Assembly (NCBI RefSeq): GCF_035594125.1
Contig: NC_087181.1
Coordinates: forward strand, 7,612,840-7,676,839
Direction of reading: 5' to 3'
Length of the DNA: 64,000 nt
DNA from: Scylla paramamosain
Lineage: Eukaryota > Arthropoda > Malacostraca > Decapoda > Portunidae
Below are positions 41,565-55,309 of the stretch, piece by piece. The notes beneath the pieces are model-generated. The model saw only the letters and a program-made list of their open reading frames with translations, did no database searches and was not told where the DNA came from. Position 1 is the stretch's first letter; each line of letters opens with the position of its first letter. A program made the position numbers and the translations under genes.

Positions 41565-42465
41565 TAGTGTTTTTGAGCTTGTTACATACAAAAAAACGCT
41601 AAAATTGATACAAAGCACTCTATATTGGGAAACAAAGGGACATTGCGAGAAAAGTGTATAATGAGTGTATTTTTAATAGAAGTGTCTTTTAACTGTTTTT
41701 GAACGTGTTAGGCAATGAAGTACTAAAAAGCAGGGCAATCACATTACATGGGAATAAAACCAACTTTTACCAAGAACTTGCCAATATGTGTTTTTGTGTT
41801 CCTTACATACCAAACCGCTAAAACGCATGGAAAAAAAAAAAAAAACTTTATGGAAAAACAGAGTAACATTACCAAAAACATATATTTTGAGTGTTTTTGA
41901 TAATGTTATCTATAAAAACGGTTAAATACATGCAAAGAACCTTATGTTTGGGAAATATAAGGACATTACGAGAAACGTGTATTATGAGTGTTTTTAATTT
42001 CCTTAACTACCAAAAAGCTAAAACCCACAAATAAGACTCGTTATTTCGAAAAAAAAGAATAAAAAAAAAATAAAATGACTTTCTCTTTTTTTTTTTGTTA
42101 TTCACCTTCATAGGTACCGAGATGCCAAAATTCTGTTAAAAATTAGGGCATTTATATGATACGAAAATATATAAAAAGTTGATATTAGCTTTTTTTTTCG
42201 GACTGTCATGTACCAAACACAAAAGTGCATGCAAAGCCTCCCATATGAGGAAATTAAACGACCTTACCAGAAATCTCTGTTTTGACTGTTTTTCAGCATG
42301 TTAGGCACCAAAATGATGAATAATATGGAACTCACTCTATATGGCAAACCAAAACAAAATTACTGAAAACGTGTCTTCTCAGTGTTTTACGTAGAAAAAC
42401 ACTAAAACGGATGCAAACCAACCAATATTGAGAATTAGAAAAATATTCCCAAAAATATATATTTT
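41565..42465 (+). repeat. Short unit, type A, m2 joined to m3 end
   Basis: The junction near 41670 (GTATTTTTAATAGAAG) matches that near 12050. Unlike the earlier copy it continues through m7-m9. Confidence 0.88.
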
Positions 42466-43097
42466 GAGTGTTTTTGAGCTTGTTACCTACAAAAAAAAAA
42501 CGCGAAAATTGATGCAAAGCACTCTATATTAGAAAACAAAAGAACTTTGCAAGAAAAGTGTATAATGAGTGTTTCATAGTTCAAAAGAACCAAAAGCCAA
42601 AAAACACAAAAACTCGTGTATATTGAGAAGGTTCCTAGATACCAAAATGCTGAAACTCATGAACAACACTCTTAATTGAGAAAAAGAAGAACCTTACTAA
42701 ATGCGTGTATTTTGATTGCTTTTCACATTCTTAGTTACCAAAACCCCAAATTGCATGCGAAACCACCTTTACGTGAGAAAAATATGACATTGCCAGAAAA
42801 GTCTCTTTTAAGTGTTTTTGAGCGTGGTGGGCAATAAATCACTAAAAAGGAGGGCAATCATATTACATTGGAATAGCACCAATTTACACCAAAAAACTTG
42901 CCTTTAAGTGTTTTTGAGCTCCTTATATACCAAACCCCTAAAACGCATGCAAAACAAACTTTATGGAGAAACAGAATAACATTACCAAAAACATGTATTT
43001 TGAGTGTTTTTGATTATGTTATCGATAAAAAAGCTTAAATACATGCAAAAAACCCAAAATGAAGAAACAGAATAACATTATCAAAAAGGTATATTTT
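42466..43097 (+). repeat. Short unit, type A, m6 joined to m9
   Basis: m1-m6 join m9 near 43052 (AAACCCAAAATGAAG), the same junction as near 12311. Confidence 0.9.
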
Positions 43098-44200
43098 GAG
43101 TGTTTTTGTAATTGTTACCTACAAAAAACGCGAAAATGGATGGAAAGCACTCTATATTGGGAAGCAAAAGGACATTACGAGAAACGTATATAATAAGTGT
43201 TTTATAGTTTCACAAGAACTACAAGGCAAAAAACGCAAAAATTCGTGTACATAGAGAAATTTCTTACATTCCAAAATGCTGAAACTCTGGAACAACACTA
43301 TTAATTGAGAAACAGAATAATCTTATTAAATGCGTGTATTTTGAGTGCTTTTCACATCCTTAGTTACCAAAACCCCAAATTGCAAGCGAAACCAGCGTTA
43401 TGTGGGAAAAAAATGATATTACTAGAAAAATGTCTTTTGAGCGTTTTTGACCGTGTTACGCAAAAAAGCACTAAAAAGCTGGGCAATCACATTACATTGG
43501 AATAAAACCAATTTTTAACAAGAACTTACCTTTAAGTGTATTTGAGCTCCATATATACCAAAACATTAAAATGCTTGCAAAATACACTTTATGGTGAAAC
43601 AGAATAACATTACCAAAAAACATGTTTTTTGAGTGTTTTTGATCATGTTACGAATAAAAACGCTTAAATACATGGAAATAACCTTATTTTTGGGAAACGA
43701 AAGTACATTACGAGAAACGTGTATTATGAGTTTTTAAGTTCATTAAGTACGAAAAAGCTGTAAGCCACAAATTACACTCTTTATTGAAAAAAAAAATAAA
43801 TAAATAAATAAAAAAAATACGATATTTTTTTTTCATTCTTATTCATCTTCACAGGTAACGAGGTGGCAAAATTTGGGCAAAGTTAAGGAAATCATATGAA
43901 ATTATATAAAAAAAGTAAATATAGCTTTTTTTTCGGACTGTTATAAACAAAACCCCTAAAGTGTATGGAAAGCCACCTATATGGGGAAATTTAACGTCTT
44001 TGCCAGAAAACTGTCTTATGAGTGTTTTTCAGCATATTAGGAACCAACACGATAAAACCCAAGGAAGTCAATCTATATGGGTATCCAAAACAAAATTAGT
44101 GAAAACGTGTTTTTTCGGTGTTTTACGTAGAAAACGCTAAAACGGATGCAAACCAACCAAAATGAAGAAATTACCAAAAATTACCAAAAAGGTATATTTT
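43098..44200 (+). repeat. Satellite unit, type B, complete
   Basis: The unit is 1103 bp. An ATTACCAAAA word is duplicated at 44170-44190 just before the next unit. Confidence 0.92.
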
Positions 44201-44453
44201 GAGTGTTTTTAAAATTGTTACCTACAAAAAACGCGAAAATGGATGGAAAGCACTCTATATTGGGAAGCAAAAGGCACTAAAAAGCATTTTAAGCACCAAA
44301 ACGATAAATAATATAAAAGTCACTCTATATGGAAATCCAAAGCAAACTTACTGGAAACGTGTCTTTTAAAAGATTTACGTAGAAAAACGCTAAAACGGAT
44401 GCAAACCAACGAATATGAAGAAATAGAATAACATTACCAAAAAAATATATTTT
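44201..44453 (+). repeat. Short unit, type Bt
   Basis: The 253-bp form, with its junction near 44272. Confidence 0.92.
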
Positions 44454-44908
44454 GTGTATTCTTGAGCTTGTTACATAAAAAAAAAACGCGAAAATGGATG
44501 CAAAGCACTCGATATAAGGAAAAAAAAAAGACAAAACGAGAAACGTGTATAATGAGTGTTTTATAGTTTCACCAGAATCACAAGGTAAAAAAGATAAAAA
44601 ACTCGACTATATGGAGAAGTTTCTAAGATACCAAAATGCTGAAACTCATGAATAAACACTCTTAATCAAGAAACAGAACAACCTTACTAAATGCGTGTAT
44701 TTTGAGTGTTTTTTTTTTACATTCTTAATTACCAAAACCCCAAATTCTATGCGAAACTAGCCTTATAGGTGAAAAAAATGACATTACCAAAAAAGTGTCT
44801 TTGAGTGTTTTTGAGCGTGTTAGACAATAAAGCACTAAAAAGCAGGGCAATCACATTACATGCGAATAAAACAAACTTTATCGAAGAACTTGCCTTTTAG
44901 TGTTTTTG
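44454..44908 (+). repeat. Satellite unit, type D, m1-m4 part
   Basis: D m1-m4 up to the joint TTTTTGACACGCATTTAG. Confidence 0.9.
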
Positions 44909-45362
44909 ACACGCATTTAGTAAGGTTGCTCTGTTTCTCAATTAAGAGTGTTATTCATGAGTTTCAGCATGTACACGAGTTTTCGCGTTTTTTGCCTTGT
45001 GTGTTTTTTTTTTTTTACAATAAAACATTCATTATACACTTTTCTCGCAATGTCTCTTTCTTTCCCAATATAGAGTGCTTTGTATCCATTTTCCCGTTTT
45101 TTTTTGTAGGTAACAAGCTCCAAAACACTCAAAATATAAATTTTTGGTAATGTTTTTCTGCTTCTTGATATTGGTTGGTTTGTATAAGTTTTAAGCGTTT
45201 TTCTACGTAAAACACTGAGAAGACAGGTTTTCAGTAATTTTCTTTTGGTTTCCCACATAGTTCCTTATTATTTATCGTTTTGGTGCCTAATATGCTGAAA
45301 AACACTCAAAAGACAGATTTCTGGTAAGCTCTTTAATTTCCTCATATGGGAGGCTTTGCATG
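44909..45362 (-). repeat. Inverted satellite segment, copy 7 (24-bp-deleted form)
   Basis: Standard breakpoints. The m2 joint reads CAGCATGTACACGAG, and part of m8 is shortened (CCCACATAGTTCC). Confidence 0.92.
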
Positions 45363-46120
45363 TCTTTTCAGTGTTTTTGAGCGTGTTACGCAATAAAGCA
45401 CTAAAAGCCAGGGCAATCACATTACATAGGAATAAAACCAAATTTTACCAAGAACTTGCCTTTAAGTGTTTTTGAGCTCCTTATATACAAAAACGCTGAA
45501 ACGCATGCAAAACAGACTTTATGGAGAAAGAGAATAACATTACCAAAAACATATATTTTGGGTGTTTTTGATCATATTACCAATAAAAACGCATAAATAA
45601 ATGCAAAGAACCCTATATTTGGGAAACGAAAGGACATTACGAGAAACGTGTATTATGAGTGTTTTTAAGATCATTATTTACCAAAAAGCTAAAAGCCACA
45701 AATAACACTCTTTACTGACAAAAATATAAAAAAATTTAAAAAATACGATATTTTTTTTCTTTCTTTTTCATCTTCACAGGTACGGAGATGCCAAAATTTG
45801 GGCAAAATTCAGGAAATTATGAGTCAATTATCAAAAAAAGTTAATTTTAGCTTTTTTTTTTTGTACTGTTATGTACGAAACCCTAAAGTGCATGCAAAGC
45901 CACCTATATGGGGAAATTAAACGTCTTTGCCAGAAAACTGTCTTATGAGTGTTTTTCAGCTTGTTAGGCACCTTAACAGTAAATAACATGCAAGTCACTC
46001 TATATGGGAATCTAAAACAAAATTACTGAAAACGTGTCTTTTTCGGTGTTTTACGTAGAAAAACGGATGCAAATAACCAATAAGAAGAAATAAAATAATA
46101 TTACCAAAAAGTTACATTTT
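45363..46120 (+). repeat. Satellite unit remainder, m4-m9
   Basis: m7 includes ATTATGAGTCAATTATC, shared with 57352; this is the intact version of the shortened m7 at 27883. Confidence 0.9.
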
Positions 46121-47172
46121 GAGTGTTTTTCAGCTTCTTACCTACAAAAAAACGCGAAAATCGATGCAAAACACTCCCTATTGCGAAAGAAAAGGACATT
46201 ACGAGAAACGTGTATAATGAGTGTCTTATTATTTTTGAGCAAACGAACTTCTGGTTCACAAGAACTACAAGGCAAAAAACGCAAAAACTCGTGTATAAGT
46301 TTCTTAGATACCAAAATGCTGAAACTCATGAATAACAATATCAATTGAGAAACAGAACAACCTTACCAAATGCGTGTATTTTGAGTGTTTTTCACATTCT
46401 TAGCAAAACACCAAATAGCACGCGAAACAATGTTGGAAAAAAATGACATTACCAGAAGTGTCTTTTGAGTGTTTTTTTTTAGCGTGTTAGGCAATAAATC
46501 ACAAAAAAAAAAAAAAAAAACAGGGGAATCACATTACATGGGAATAAAACCAACTTTTACGAAGAACTTACCTTGAAGTATTTTTAACCTCCTTACAAAC
46601 CAAAACGCTAAAACGCATGCAAAAAACTCCTTTATGGAAAAAGCAGAATAACATTACTAAAAAAATGTGTTTTAAGTGTTTTTGGTCATGTTACCTATAA
46701 AAACGCTTAAATACATGCAAGGAACCCTATGCTTGCGAAACGAAAGGACATTACGAGAAAAGTGTATTAGGACCGTTCTTAAGTTCCTTAAGTACGAAAA
46801 CGTTAAAACCCACAAATAACACTCTTTATAGAGAAAAAAATAAGTAAATAAAAAAATAGCTTTATTTTATATTGATTTTATTAGATACCAAGATGCCAAA
46901 ATTCTGCCAAAATTAAGGGAATTTATGTGGAAAAAAGAACATTATCAAAAAAGTTAATTATAGCTCTTTTTTAAACGACTTTACCAGAAACCTATCTTTT
47001 CAGTGTTTTTCAGCATGTTTGGCACCAAAATGATAAATAATATGGAAGTCAGTCAATATGTGAATCCAAAACAAAATTACTGAAAACGTGTCTTTTCAGT
47101 GTTTTACGTAGAAAAACGCTAAAACGGATGCAAACCAACAAATATGAAGAAATAGAATAACATTACCAAAAA
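46121..47172 (+). repeat. Satellite unit, type C
   Basis: The unit is 1052 bp. m2 loses ATATGAAGA near 46296. m4 has an 18-base A-run (46503-46520), and m7 is cut near 46969. Confidence 0.9.
46503..46520 (+). repeat. A18 tract in m4
   Basis: The same C-type site has shorter A-runs near 13834 and 28964 and AACAAAACAAC near 58512, so the length varies between homologous copies. Confidence 0.93.
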
Positions 47173-48184
47173 GTTTTTTTTGAGCTTTTTACCTATAAAA
47201 AACGCGCAAATGGATGGAAAGCACTCTATATTAGGAAGGAAATGGACATTACGAGAATCATGTATAATGAGTGTTTTATAGTTTCACAAGAACCACAAGG
47301 CAATAAACGCAAAAACTCGTGTATATAGAGAAGTTTCCTACATACCAAAACGCTAAAATTCATGAATAACACTTTTAATTGAAAAAACAAAAGTACTTTA
47401 CCAAATGTGTGTATTTTGAGTGTTTTTCACATTCTTAGTTACGAAAATCGCAAATTACATGCGAAAATAGCTTTATGTGGGAAAAAAATGACATTACCAG
47501 AAAAGTGTCTTTTGAGTGTTTTTGAGCGTTATATGCAACAAAACACTAAAAAGCAGAACAATCACATTACATTGGAATAAAACCAAATTTTACGAAGAAC
47601 TTGCCTTTAAGTGTTTTTAACTCCAAAACGCTAAACGCATGCAAAACAACTTTTATGGAGAAACAGAATAACATTACCACAAACATGTATTTTGAGTTTT
47701 TTTGATCATGTTACCTATAAAAACGCTTAAATACATGCAAAGAACCCTATGTTTCTGAAACGAAATGACATTACGAAAATCGAGTATTATGGGTATTTTT
47801 AAGTTCCTAAAGTACCAAAAATCTAAAACCCACAAATTTTTTCTTTATAGAAAAAAAAATTATAAAAAAATAGATTTTTTTTTTTGTTACTCATCTTCAT
47901 AGGAACCGAGATGCCAAAATTTTGAAAAAATTCAGGGAAATCATGTGAAAAAAAAACATAAAACAAATCATTTTAGCTTTTTTCCCGAGTTTTGTACGAA
48001 ACCCGGAAGTGCATCAAAGCCACCTATACGGGGAAATTACACGACTTTACAAGAAACGTGTCTTTGGGTGTTTTCAGCAATTTCAACAATATAACTGAAA
48101 ACGTGTCTTTTCAGTTTTAGCGTAGAACGCTAAAACGGATGCAAACCAACCAATATGAAGATTTAGAATAATTACAAAAAAGTT
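47173..48184 (+). repeat. Satellite unit, type E
   Basis: The unit is 1012 bp, with shortened m8 and the hairpin at 48114-48136. Confidence 0.9.
48114..48136. repeat. Perfect 9-bp hairpin in E-type m9
   Basis: Stem GTTTTAGCG, loop TAGAA, stem CGCTAAAAC. Confidence 0.9.
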
Positions 48185-49263
48185 GTGTTTTTGAGCTTGT
48201 TACCTACAAAAAACGCAAAAATGAATGCAAAGCAGTCTATATTGGGAAACAAAAGGATATTACATGAAAATTGTATAATGAATGTTTTAATAGTTTTTAA
48301 GAACCATAAGGGAAAAAACGCAAAAACTCGTATAAATGGAGAACTTTCTTAGATACCAAAATGATGAAACTCATGAATAACACTCTTAATTCAGAAACAG
48401 AACAATCATAGGAAATAAGTGTATTTTGAGTGTTTTTTTTTTCACAATCTTAGTGGTCCAACCCCAAATTACATGCGAAACTGTGGAAAAAAATAAAGTT
48501 ACCAGAAAAGTAACTTTTTAGTATTTTTCAGCATGTTAGGCAATAAAGCACTAAAAAGCAGGGCAATCACATTACATGGGAATATAACCAACTTCTACTA
48601 AGAACTTGCCTTTGAGTTTTTTTAAGCTCCTTACATACCAAAACGCTAAAAACCATGCAAAACACCCTTTATGGAAAAACAGAAAAACATTATCAAAAAC
48701 ATGTATTTTGAGTGTTTTTGAGCTTGTTACCAATAAAAACGCTTAAATACATGCAAAGAACCTTATGTTTGGGAATGAAAGGACATTACGAGGAATGAGT
48801 ATTATGAGTGTTTATAAGTTCCTTAAGTACCAAAAAGCTAAAACCCACAAATAACACTTTTTATAGAGTTTGATTACATCGATACCTATGAAGATATTGA
48901 TCTTTATAGGTACCGAGATGCAAAAATTCTGGCAAAATTCAGGAAAACTACGTGAAAAAAAGAATATTATGAAAAAGATTAATTTTTGCTTTTTTTCGGA
49001 CTGTTATGTACAAAACCCTAAAGTGTATGCAAAGACTCCTATATGGGGAAATTAAACGACTTTACAAGAAACCTGTGTTTTTAGTGTTTTTCAGCATGTT
49101 AGGCATCAAAACGATAAATAACATGGAAGTCACTCTATATGGGAATCCAAAACAAAATTACTGAAAACGTGTCTTTTCTGTGGTTTACGTAGAAAAACGC
49201 TAAAACGGATGGAAACCAACAAATATGAAGAAATAGAGTAACATTACAAAAAAGGTATATTTT
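48185..49263 (+). repeat. Satellite unit, type F, with hairpin replacement in m7
   Basis: The unit is 1079 bp. The usual A/T tract of m7 is replaced at 48869-48903 by TTTGATTACATC and an inverted copy of the neighbouring GGTACC region. Confidence 0.9.
48881..48914. repeat. 15-bp hairpin in m7
   Basis: GATACCTATGAAGAT (48881-48895) pairs with ATCTTTATAGGTACC (48900-48914) at 13 of 15 positions around loop ATTG. The right arm is the normal m7 word. The homologue at about 60905-60975 has only A/T tracts here. Confidence 0.88.
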
Positions 49264-49831
49264 GAGTGTTTTTGATCATGTTACCTATAAAAACGCTTAA
49301 ATACATGCAAAGGATCTTATCTTTAGGAAACAAAAGGACATTACGAGAAACGAGTATTATGAGTGTTCCTTAAGTACAAAAAAGCTTAAACCCACAAATA
49401 ACCCTCTTTATAGAGAAAAAATAAATAAATGAAGAAATAGGTTTTTCTTTGTTATTGATCTTCATAGGTACCTAGATGCCAAAATTCTGGCAAAATTCAG
49501 GGAATTTATTTAACAAAAAGAATATCAAAAAAGTTAATTTTAGCTTTTTTTCAGACCGTTATGTACCAAACCCTAAAGTGCATGTAGAGCCACCTATATG
49601 GAGAAATTAAACAACTTTACCTGAAACCTGTCTTTTGCCTGTTTTTCAGTATGTTAGCCACCAAAACAATAAATAATATGGAAGTCACTCTGTATGGGAA
49701 TCCAAAAAAAAAAAAAAAAAAAAAATTATTGAAAACGTGTCTTTTCACTGTTTTACGTAGAAAAACGCAAAAACGAATGCAAATCAACCAATATCATGAA
49801 ATAAAATAATATTACCAAAAATGTATTTTTT
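49264..49831 (+). repeat. Short unit, m6-m9 only
   Basis: m9 of the F unit joins directly to m6 (GAGTGTTTTTGATCATG), so m1-m5 are missing. The same 568-bp unit occurs at 61322. m8 contains an A22 run at 49704-49725. Confidence 0.9.
49704..49725 (+). repeat. A22 tract in m8
   Basis: It replaces AAAACAAAA of ordinary m8. The homologue near 61776 has the ordinary sequence, so the run arose after that duplication. Confidence 0.93.
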
Positions 49832-50917
49832 GTGTTTTTGAGCGAATATGGATGCCAATCTCTCTATATTGGGAAACAAAAGGATATTACAAGAAAACGT
49901 TTATAATGAGTGTTTTATAGTTTCACAAGAACCACAAGGCAAAACAAGCAAAAACTCGTGTATATGGAGATGTTTCTTAGATACCAAAATGCTGAAATTA
50001 ATAAATAACACTCTTAATTGAAAAACAGAACAACCTTACCAAATGCGTGTATTTTGAGTGTTTTTTACATTTTTAGTTACCAAAACCCGAAATTACATGC
50101 GAAACTAGCTTTATGTGGGAAATAAAGGACATTACCAGAAAAAAAAAGTGTCTTTTGAGTGTGGTTGAGCGTGTTAGGCAATAAAGGACAAAAAAGCACG
50201 GCAATGACATTACATGGGAATAAAACCAACATTTACCAAGAACATGTCTTTAAGTGTTTTTCAGCTCCTTATATACCAAAACGCTTATATGCATGCAAAA
50301 CATCTTTTATGGAGAAACAAAATAACATTACGAAAAACATGAATTTTCAGTGTTTTTGATATGTTACGTATAAAAACGCTTAAATACATGCAAAGAACCC
50401 TATCTTTGGGAAACGAAAGGACATTACAAGAAACGTGTATTATGACTGTTTTTAAGTTCCTTAAGTACCAAAACGTTAAAACCCACAAATAACACTCATT
50501 AAAGAGAAAAAAATAAATAAAAAATTAATTAAAAAAATAGCATTTTTTTTTTTTTTGTCATAAGTACCGAGATGCCAAAATTCTGCCAAAATTCAGGGAA
50601 TTTCTGTGGAAAAAAGAATATTATCAAAAAAGTTAATTATAGCTTTTTCTCGGACTGTTATTTACCAAACCCTAAAGTGCAGGCAAAGCCACCTATATGA
50701 GGAAATTAAACGACTTTACCAGAAACCTGTGTTTTCAGTGTTTTTTCAGCATGTTAGGCACCTGACCGATAAATAATATGGAAGTCAGTCAATATGTGAA
50801 TACAAAACAAAATTACTGAAAACGTGTCTTTTCAGTGTTTACGTAGAAAAAGGCTAAAGCGTATCCAAACCAACCTATATGAAGAAATAGAATAACATTA
50901 CCAAAAAGATATATTTT
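49832..50917 (+). repeat. Satellite unit, type H
   Basis: m1 lacks TTGTTACCTACAAAAAACG (GAGCGAATATGGATGCC). m2 has GGCAAAACAAGC. It pairs with 61889. Confidence 0.9.
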
Positions 50918-51909
50918 GAGTGTTTTTGAGCTTGTTACAAAAAAATGCAAAAATGGATGTAAAGCACTCTATATTAAGAAACAAAAGGACATTACGAAAA
51001 ACGTGTATAATGAACGCAAAAACTCGTGTATATAGAGAAATTTCTTACATACCGAAATGATAAAATGCATTAATAACACTTTTAATCGATAAACAGGACT
51101 ACCTTACCAAATTTTGTATTTTGAGTGTTTTTCATGTTCTTAGTTACGAAAATGCCAAATTACATGCGAAACTACCTTCACGTGGGAAAAAAAAAAATGA
51201 CATTATCAAAAAAGTGTCTTTTGTGTTTTTGAGCGTGATATGCAAGAAAGCACTAAAAAGCAGAACACTCACCTTACATGGCAATAAAACCAACTTTTAC
51301 GAAGAATTTGCCTTTAAGTGTTTTTTAACTCCTTAGATACTAAATCGCTAAAACGCATGCAAAACACCCTTTATGGAGAAACAGAATAACATTACCAAAA
51401 ACATATATTTTGAGTGTTTTTGATCATGTAACCTATAAAAACGCTTAAATACATGTAAAGAACCCTATGTTTGTATAACAAATGGACATTACGAAAATCG
51501 TGTATTATGAGTGTTTTTAAGTTCCTTAAATACCAAAAAGCTAAAAAACACAAATAACAATTTTATAGCGAGAATTTTTTTTTTTTTTTTGTTATTCATC
51601 TTCATATGTACGGAGATGCCTAAATTCTGGCAAAATTCATGGAAATTTTGTAAAAAAAAAAAAATCATTATAAAAAAAATTTTTAGCTTTTTTCCGGAGT
51701 TATGTACAAACCCTGAAGTGCATGCAAATCCACCTATATGGGGAAATTACACGACTTTACCAGAAACCTGTCTTTTGAGTGTTTTTCAGCAATTTCAACA
51801 ATATTACTAAAAACGTGTCTTCTCAGTGATTTAAGTAGAAAAACGCTAAAACGGATGTAAACCAACCGATATGAAGAAATAGAATAACATTACCAAAAAG
51901 ATATATTTT
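50918..51909 (+). repeat. Satellite unit, type G
   Basis: The unit is 992 bp. m2 is cut near 51013 (GTATAATGAACGC), and m8 is the short GCAATTTCAACAATATTACT form. Confidence 0.88.
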
Positions 51910-53092
51910 GATGAGTTTTTGAGCTTGTTACCTAAAAAAAAAAAAAAAAAATGGATGGAAAGCACTTTATATTAGCAAAGCAAAGGACATTACGAGAAAC
52001 GTGTATCAGTGTTTTATAGTTTGACAAGAACCACAAGGTAAAAAACTCAAAAATTCGTGTACATAAAGAATTTTCTTACATACCAAAAAGCTGAAACTCA
52101 CGAAAAACACTTTTAATTTTGAAACAGAAATACCTTACCAAATGTGTGTATTAGAAAAGTTTCTTACATACCAAAATGCTGAAACTCATGAATAACACTT
52201 TTAATTAAGAAATAGAACAACCTTACTAAATGCCTGTGTTTTGAGTTTTTTTCACATTCTTAGTTACCAAAATCTCAAATTCCATGCAAAACTAGCTTTA
52301 TGTGGAAAAAAAAATGATATTACCAGAAAAGTGTCTTTTGTGTGTTTTTGAGCGTGTTAGGCAATAAAGCACTAAAAAGCAGGGCAATCACATTACATGG
52401 GAATAAAAACAACCTTTACCAAGATCTTGCCTTTAAGTGTTTTTGAGCTCATTACATACCAAAACGCTAAAACGCATGCAAAACACCTTTTATGGACAAA
52501 CAGAATAAAATTACCAAAAACATATATTTTGAGTGTTTTTGATCATGTTATCTATAAAAAACGCTTAAATACATGCAAAGAATCTAATGTTTGCGAAACG
52601 AAAGAACATTTCGAGAAATGTGTATTATAAGTGTTTTTAAGTTCCTTAAGTACCAAAAAGCTAAAACCCACAAATAACACTCTTTATTTAGAAAAAAAAT
52701 AGGAAAATTTTTTTTTTTTTTGTTACTCATCTTCATAGGTACCGAGATGCCAAAATTCTGAGAAAATTCAGGGCTATTATATGATAAAAGAAAATTATCA
52801 AAAAAGTTAATTTTACCTTTTTTTGCAGACTGTTATGTACCAAACCCTAAAGTGCATCCAAAGACTCCTATATGAGGAAATTAAACGACCTTACCAGAAA
52901 TCTGTTTTTTGAGTGTTTTCAGCATGTTAGGCAGCAAAACGATAAATAACAAGGAACTCACTCTATATGAGAATCCAAAACAAAATTGCTAAAAAAGGTG
53001 TCTTTTCAGTGTTTTACGTAGAAAAACTCTAAAACGGATGCAAACCAACCAATATCAAGAAATAGAAAAACATTACCAAAAAGGTATATTTT
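51910..53092 (+). repeat. Satellite unit with duplicated m2 half
   Basis: The unit is 1183 bp. m1 contains an A-run near 51933. The second half of m2 is present twice, about 88 bp apart. Confidence 0.88.
52067..52242 (+). repeat. 88-bp tandem duplication within m2
   Basis: TTTCTTACATACCAAAA-type sequence begins near 52073 and again near 52161, each running to TTACnAAATGnnTGT. The copies differ by several bases, so the event is not very recent, or the second copy came from another unit. Confidence 0.82.
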
Positions 53093-54200
53093 GAGTGTTT
53101 TTGAGCTTGTTACCTACAAAAAACGCGAAAATTTATGCAAAGCACTCTATATTAGAAAACAAAAGGACTTTGCAAGAAAAGTGTATAATGAGTTTTTTTT
53201 ATAGTTTAAAAGAACCAAAAGGCAAAAAACGCAAAAACTCGTGTATATGGAGAAGGTTCCTAGATACCAAAATGCTTAAACTCATGAATAACACTCATAA
53301 TTGAGAAAAAGAACAACCTTACTAAATGCGTGTATTTTGAGTGCTTTTCACATTCTTAGTTACCAAAACCCCATATTGCATGCGAAACCACCTTTATGTG
53401 AGAAAAAAATGACATTACCAGAAAAGTGTCTTTTAAGTGTTATTGAGCGTGATAGGCAATAAAGCACTAAAAAGCAGGGCAATCATAGTACATTGGAATA
53501 ACTCCAATTTATACCAAAAACTTACCTTTAAGTGTTTTTCAGCTCCTTATATACCAAACCGCTAAAACGCATGCAAAACAAACGTTATGGAAAACAGAAT
53601 AACATTACCAAAAACATGTTTTTTGAGTGTTTTTGATCATGTTATCTATAAAAACGCTTAATTACATGCAAAGAACCTTATGTTTGGAAAACAAAAGGAC
53701 ATTACGAGAAAAGTGTATTATGAGTGTTTTTTTTAAGTTCCTTAAGTACCAAAAAGCTAAAATCCACAAATAACACACTCTAGAGAATAAAAAATAAAAA
53801 AAATAAAAAAATAGGATTTTTTTTTTTTGTTGTTTTTTATCTTCATAGGTACCGAGATGCCAAAATTCTGGGAAAATTCAGGGGAATCATATGATAAAAG
53901 AATATCAAAAAAGTTTATTTCAGCTTTTTTTTTCGGACTGCTATATACCAAACCCTAAAGTGCATGCAAAGCCTCCTATATGAGGAAATTAAACGACCTT
54001 ACCAGAAATCTGTGTTTTGAGTGTTTTTTAGCATGTTAGGCACCAAAACGATAAATAATAAAGAAATTACTCTATACGGGAATCCAAAACAAAGTTATTA
54101 AAAACGTGTCTTCTCAGTGTTTTACATAGAAAAACACTAAAACGGATGCAATGCAACCAATATCAAGAAATAGAAAAACGTTACTAAAAAGGTATATTTT
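53093..54200 (+). repeat. Satellite unit, type A, complete
   Basis: The unit is 1108 bp with all modules. Confidence 0.92.
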
Positions 54201-55309
54201 GAGTTTTTTTGAGCTTGTTATCTACAAAAAACGCTAAAATTGATGCAAAGCACTCTATATTGGGAAAGAAAAGGACATTGCAAGAAAAGTGTAAAATGAA
54301 TGTTTTATAGTTCAAAAGAACCACAAGGCAAAAAACGCAAAATCTCGTGTATATGGAGATGTTTCCTAAATACAAAAATGCTAAAACTCATGTATAACAC
54401 TCCTAATTGAGAAACAGAACAACCTTAATAAATGCATGTATTTTGAGTGCTTTTAACATTCTTAGTTTATGAAACCCCAAATTGCATGCAAAAATAGATT
54501 TCTGGGAAAAAAAAAATGACTACCAGAAAAGTGTCTTTTGAGTGTTTTTGAGCCGGATAGGCAATAAAGCACTAAAAAGGAGGGCAATCACATTACATTA
54601 GTGGAAAACGAATTTTTACCAAGAACTTGCCTTTAATTATTTTTGAGCTCCTTATATACCAAAACACTAAAACGCATGCAAAACACTCTTTATGGTGAAA
54701 CATAATAACATTACCAAAAACATGTATTTTGAGTGTTTTTGATCATGTTACCAATAAAAACGCTTAAATACACGCAAAAAACACTATTTTTGGGAAAAGA
54801 AAGATTACGAGAAACGTGTTTTATGAGTGTTTTTTTAGGTTCATTAATTACCAAAAAGCTAAAAGCCACAAATAACACTCTTTATTGAGAAACAATAAAT
54901 AAAAAAAAAAAATACAATATTTTTTTCTTTCTTATTTATCTTGACAGGTACCGAGATGCCATTATTCGGGCAAAATTCAGGAAAATACGTGAAATAAGAA
55001 CATTATCAAAAAAGTTAAATTTAGCTATTTTTTTTTCGGACTATTATGTACCAAACCCCTAAAGTGCATGCAAAGCCACCTATATGGGGAAATTAAACGT
55101 CTTTGCCAGAAAACGGGCTTATGAGTGTTTTTCAGGATGTTAGGAACCAACACATGCAATATATTGCATGGAAGTCAATATATATGGGAATCCAAAACAA
55201 AATTACTAAAAAACGTGTCTTTTCGGTGTTTTACGTAGAAAAACGCTAAAACAGATGCAAACCAACCAATATGAAGAAATAAAATAACATTACCAAAAAG
55301 GTATATTTT
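54201..55309 (+). repeat. Satellite unit, type A, complete, with 18-bp palindrome in m8
   Basis: The unit is 1109 bp. It starts the third full cassette. The m8 CGATAAATAACATGG is replaced by a perfect palindrome. Confidence 0.92.
55153..55170. repeat. Perfect 18-bp palindrome in m8
   Basis: CATGCAATATATTGCATG. The related unit near 25462 has CACAATAAATAACATGG with no such symmetry. Confidence 0.92.
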
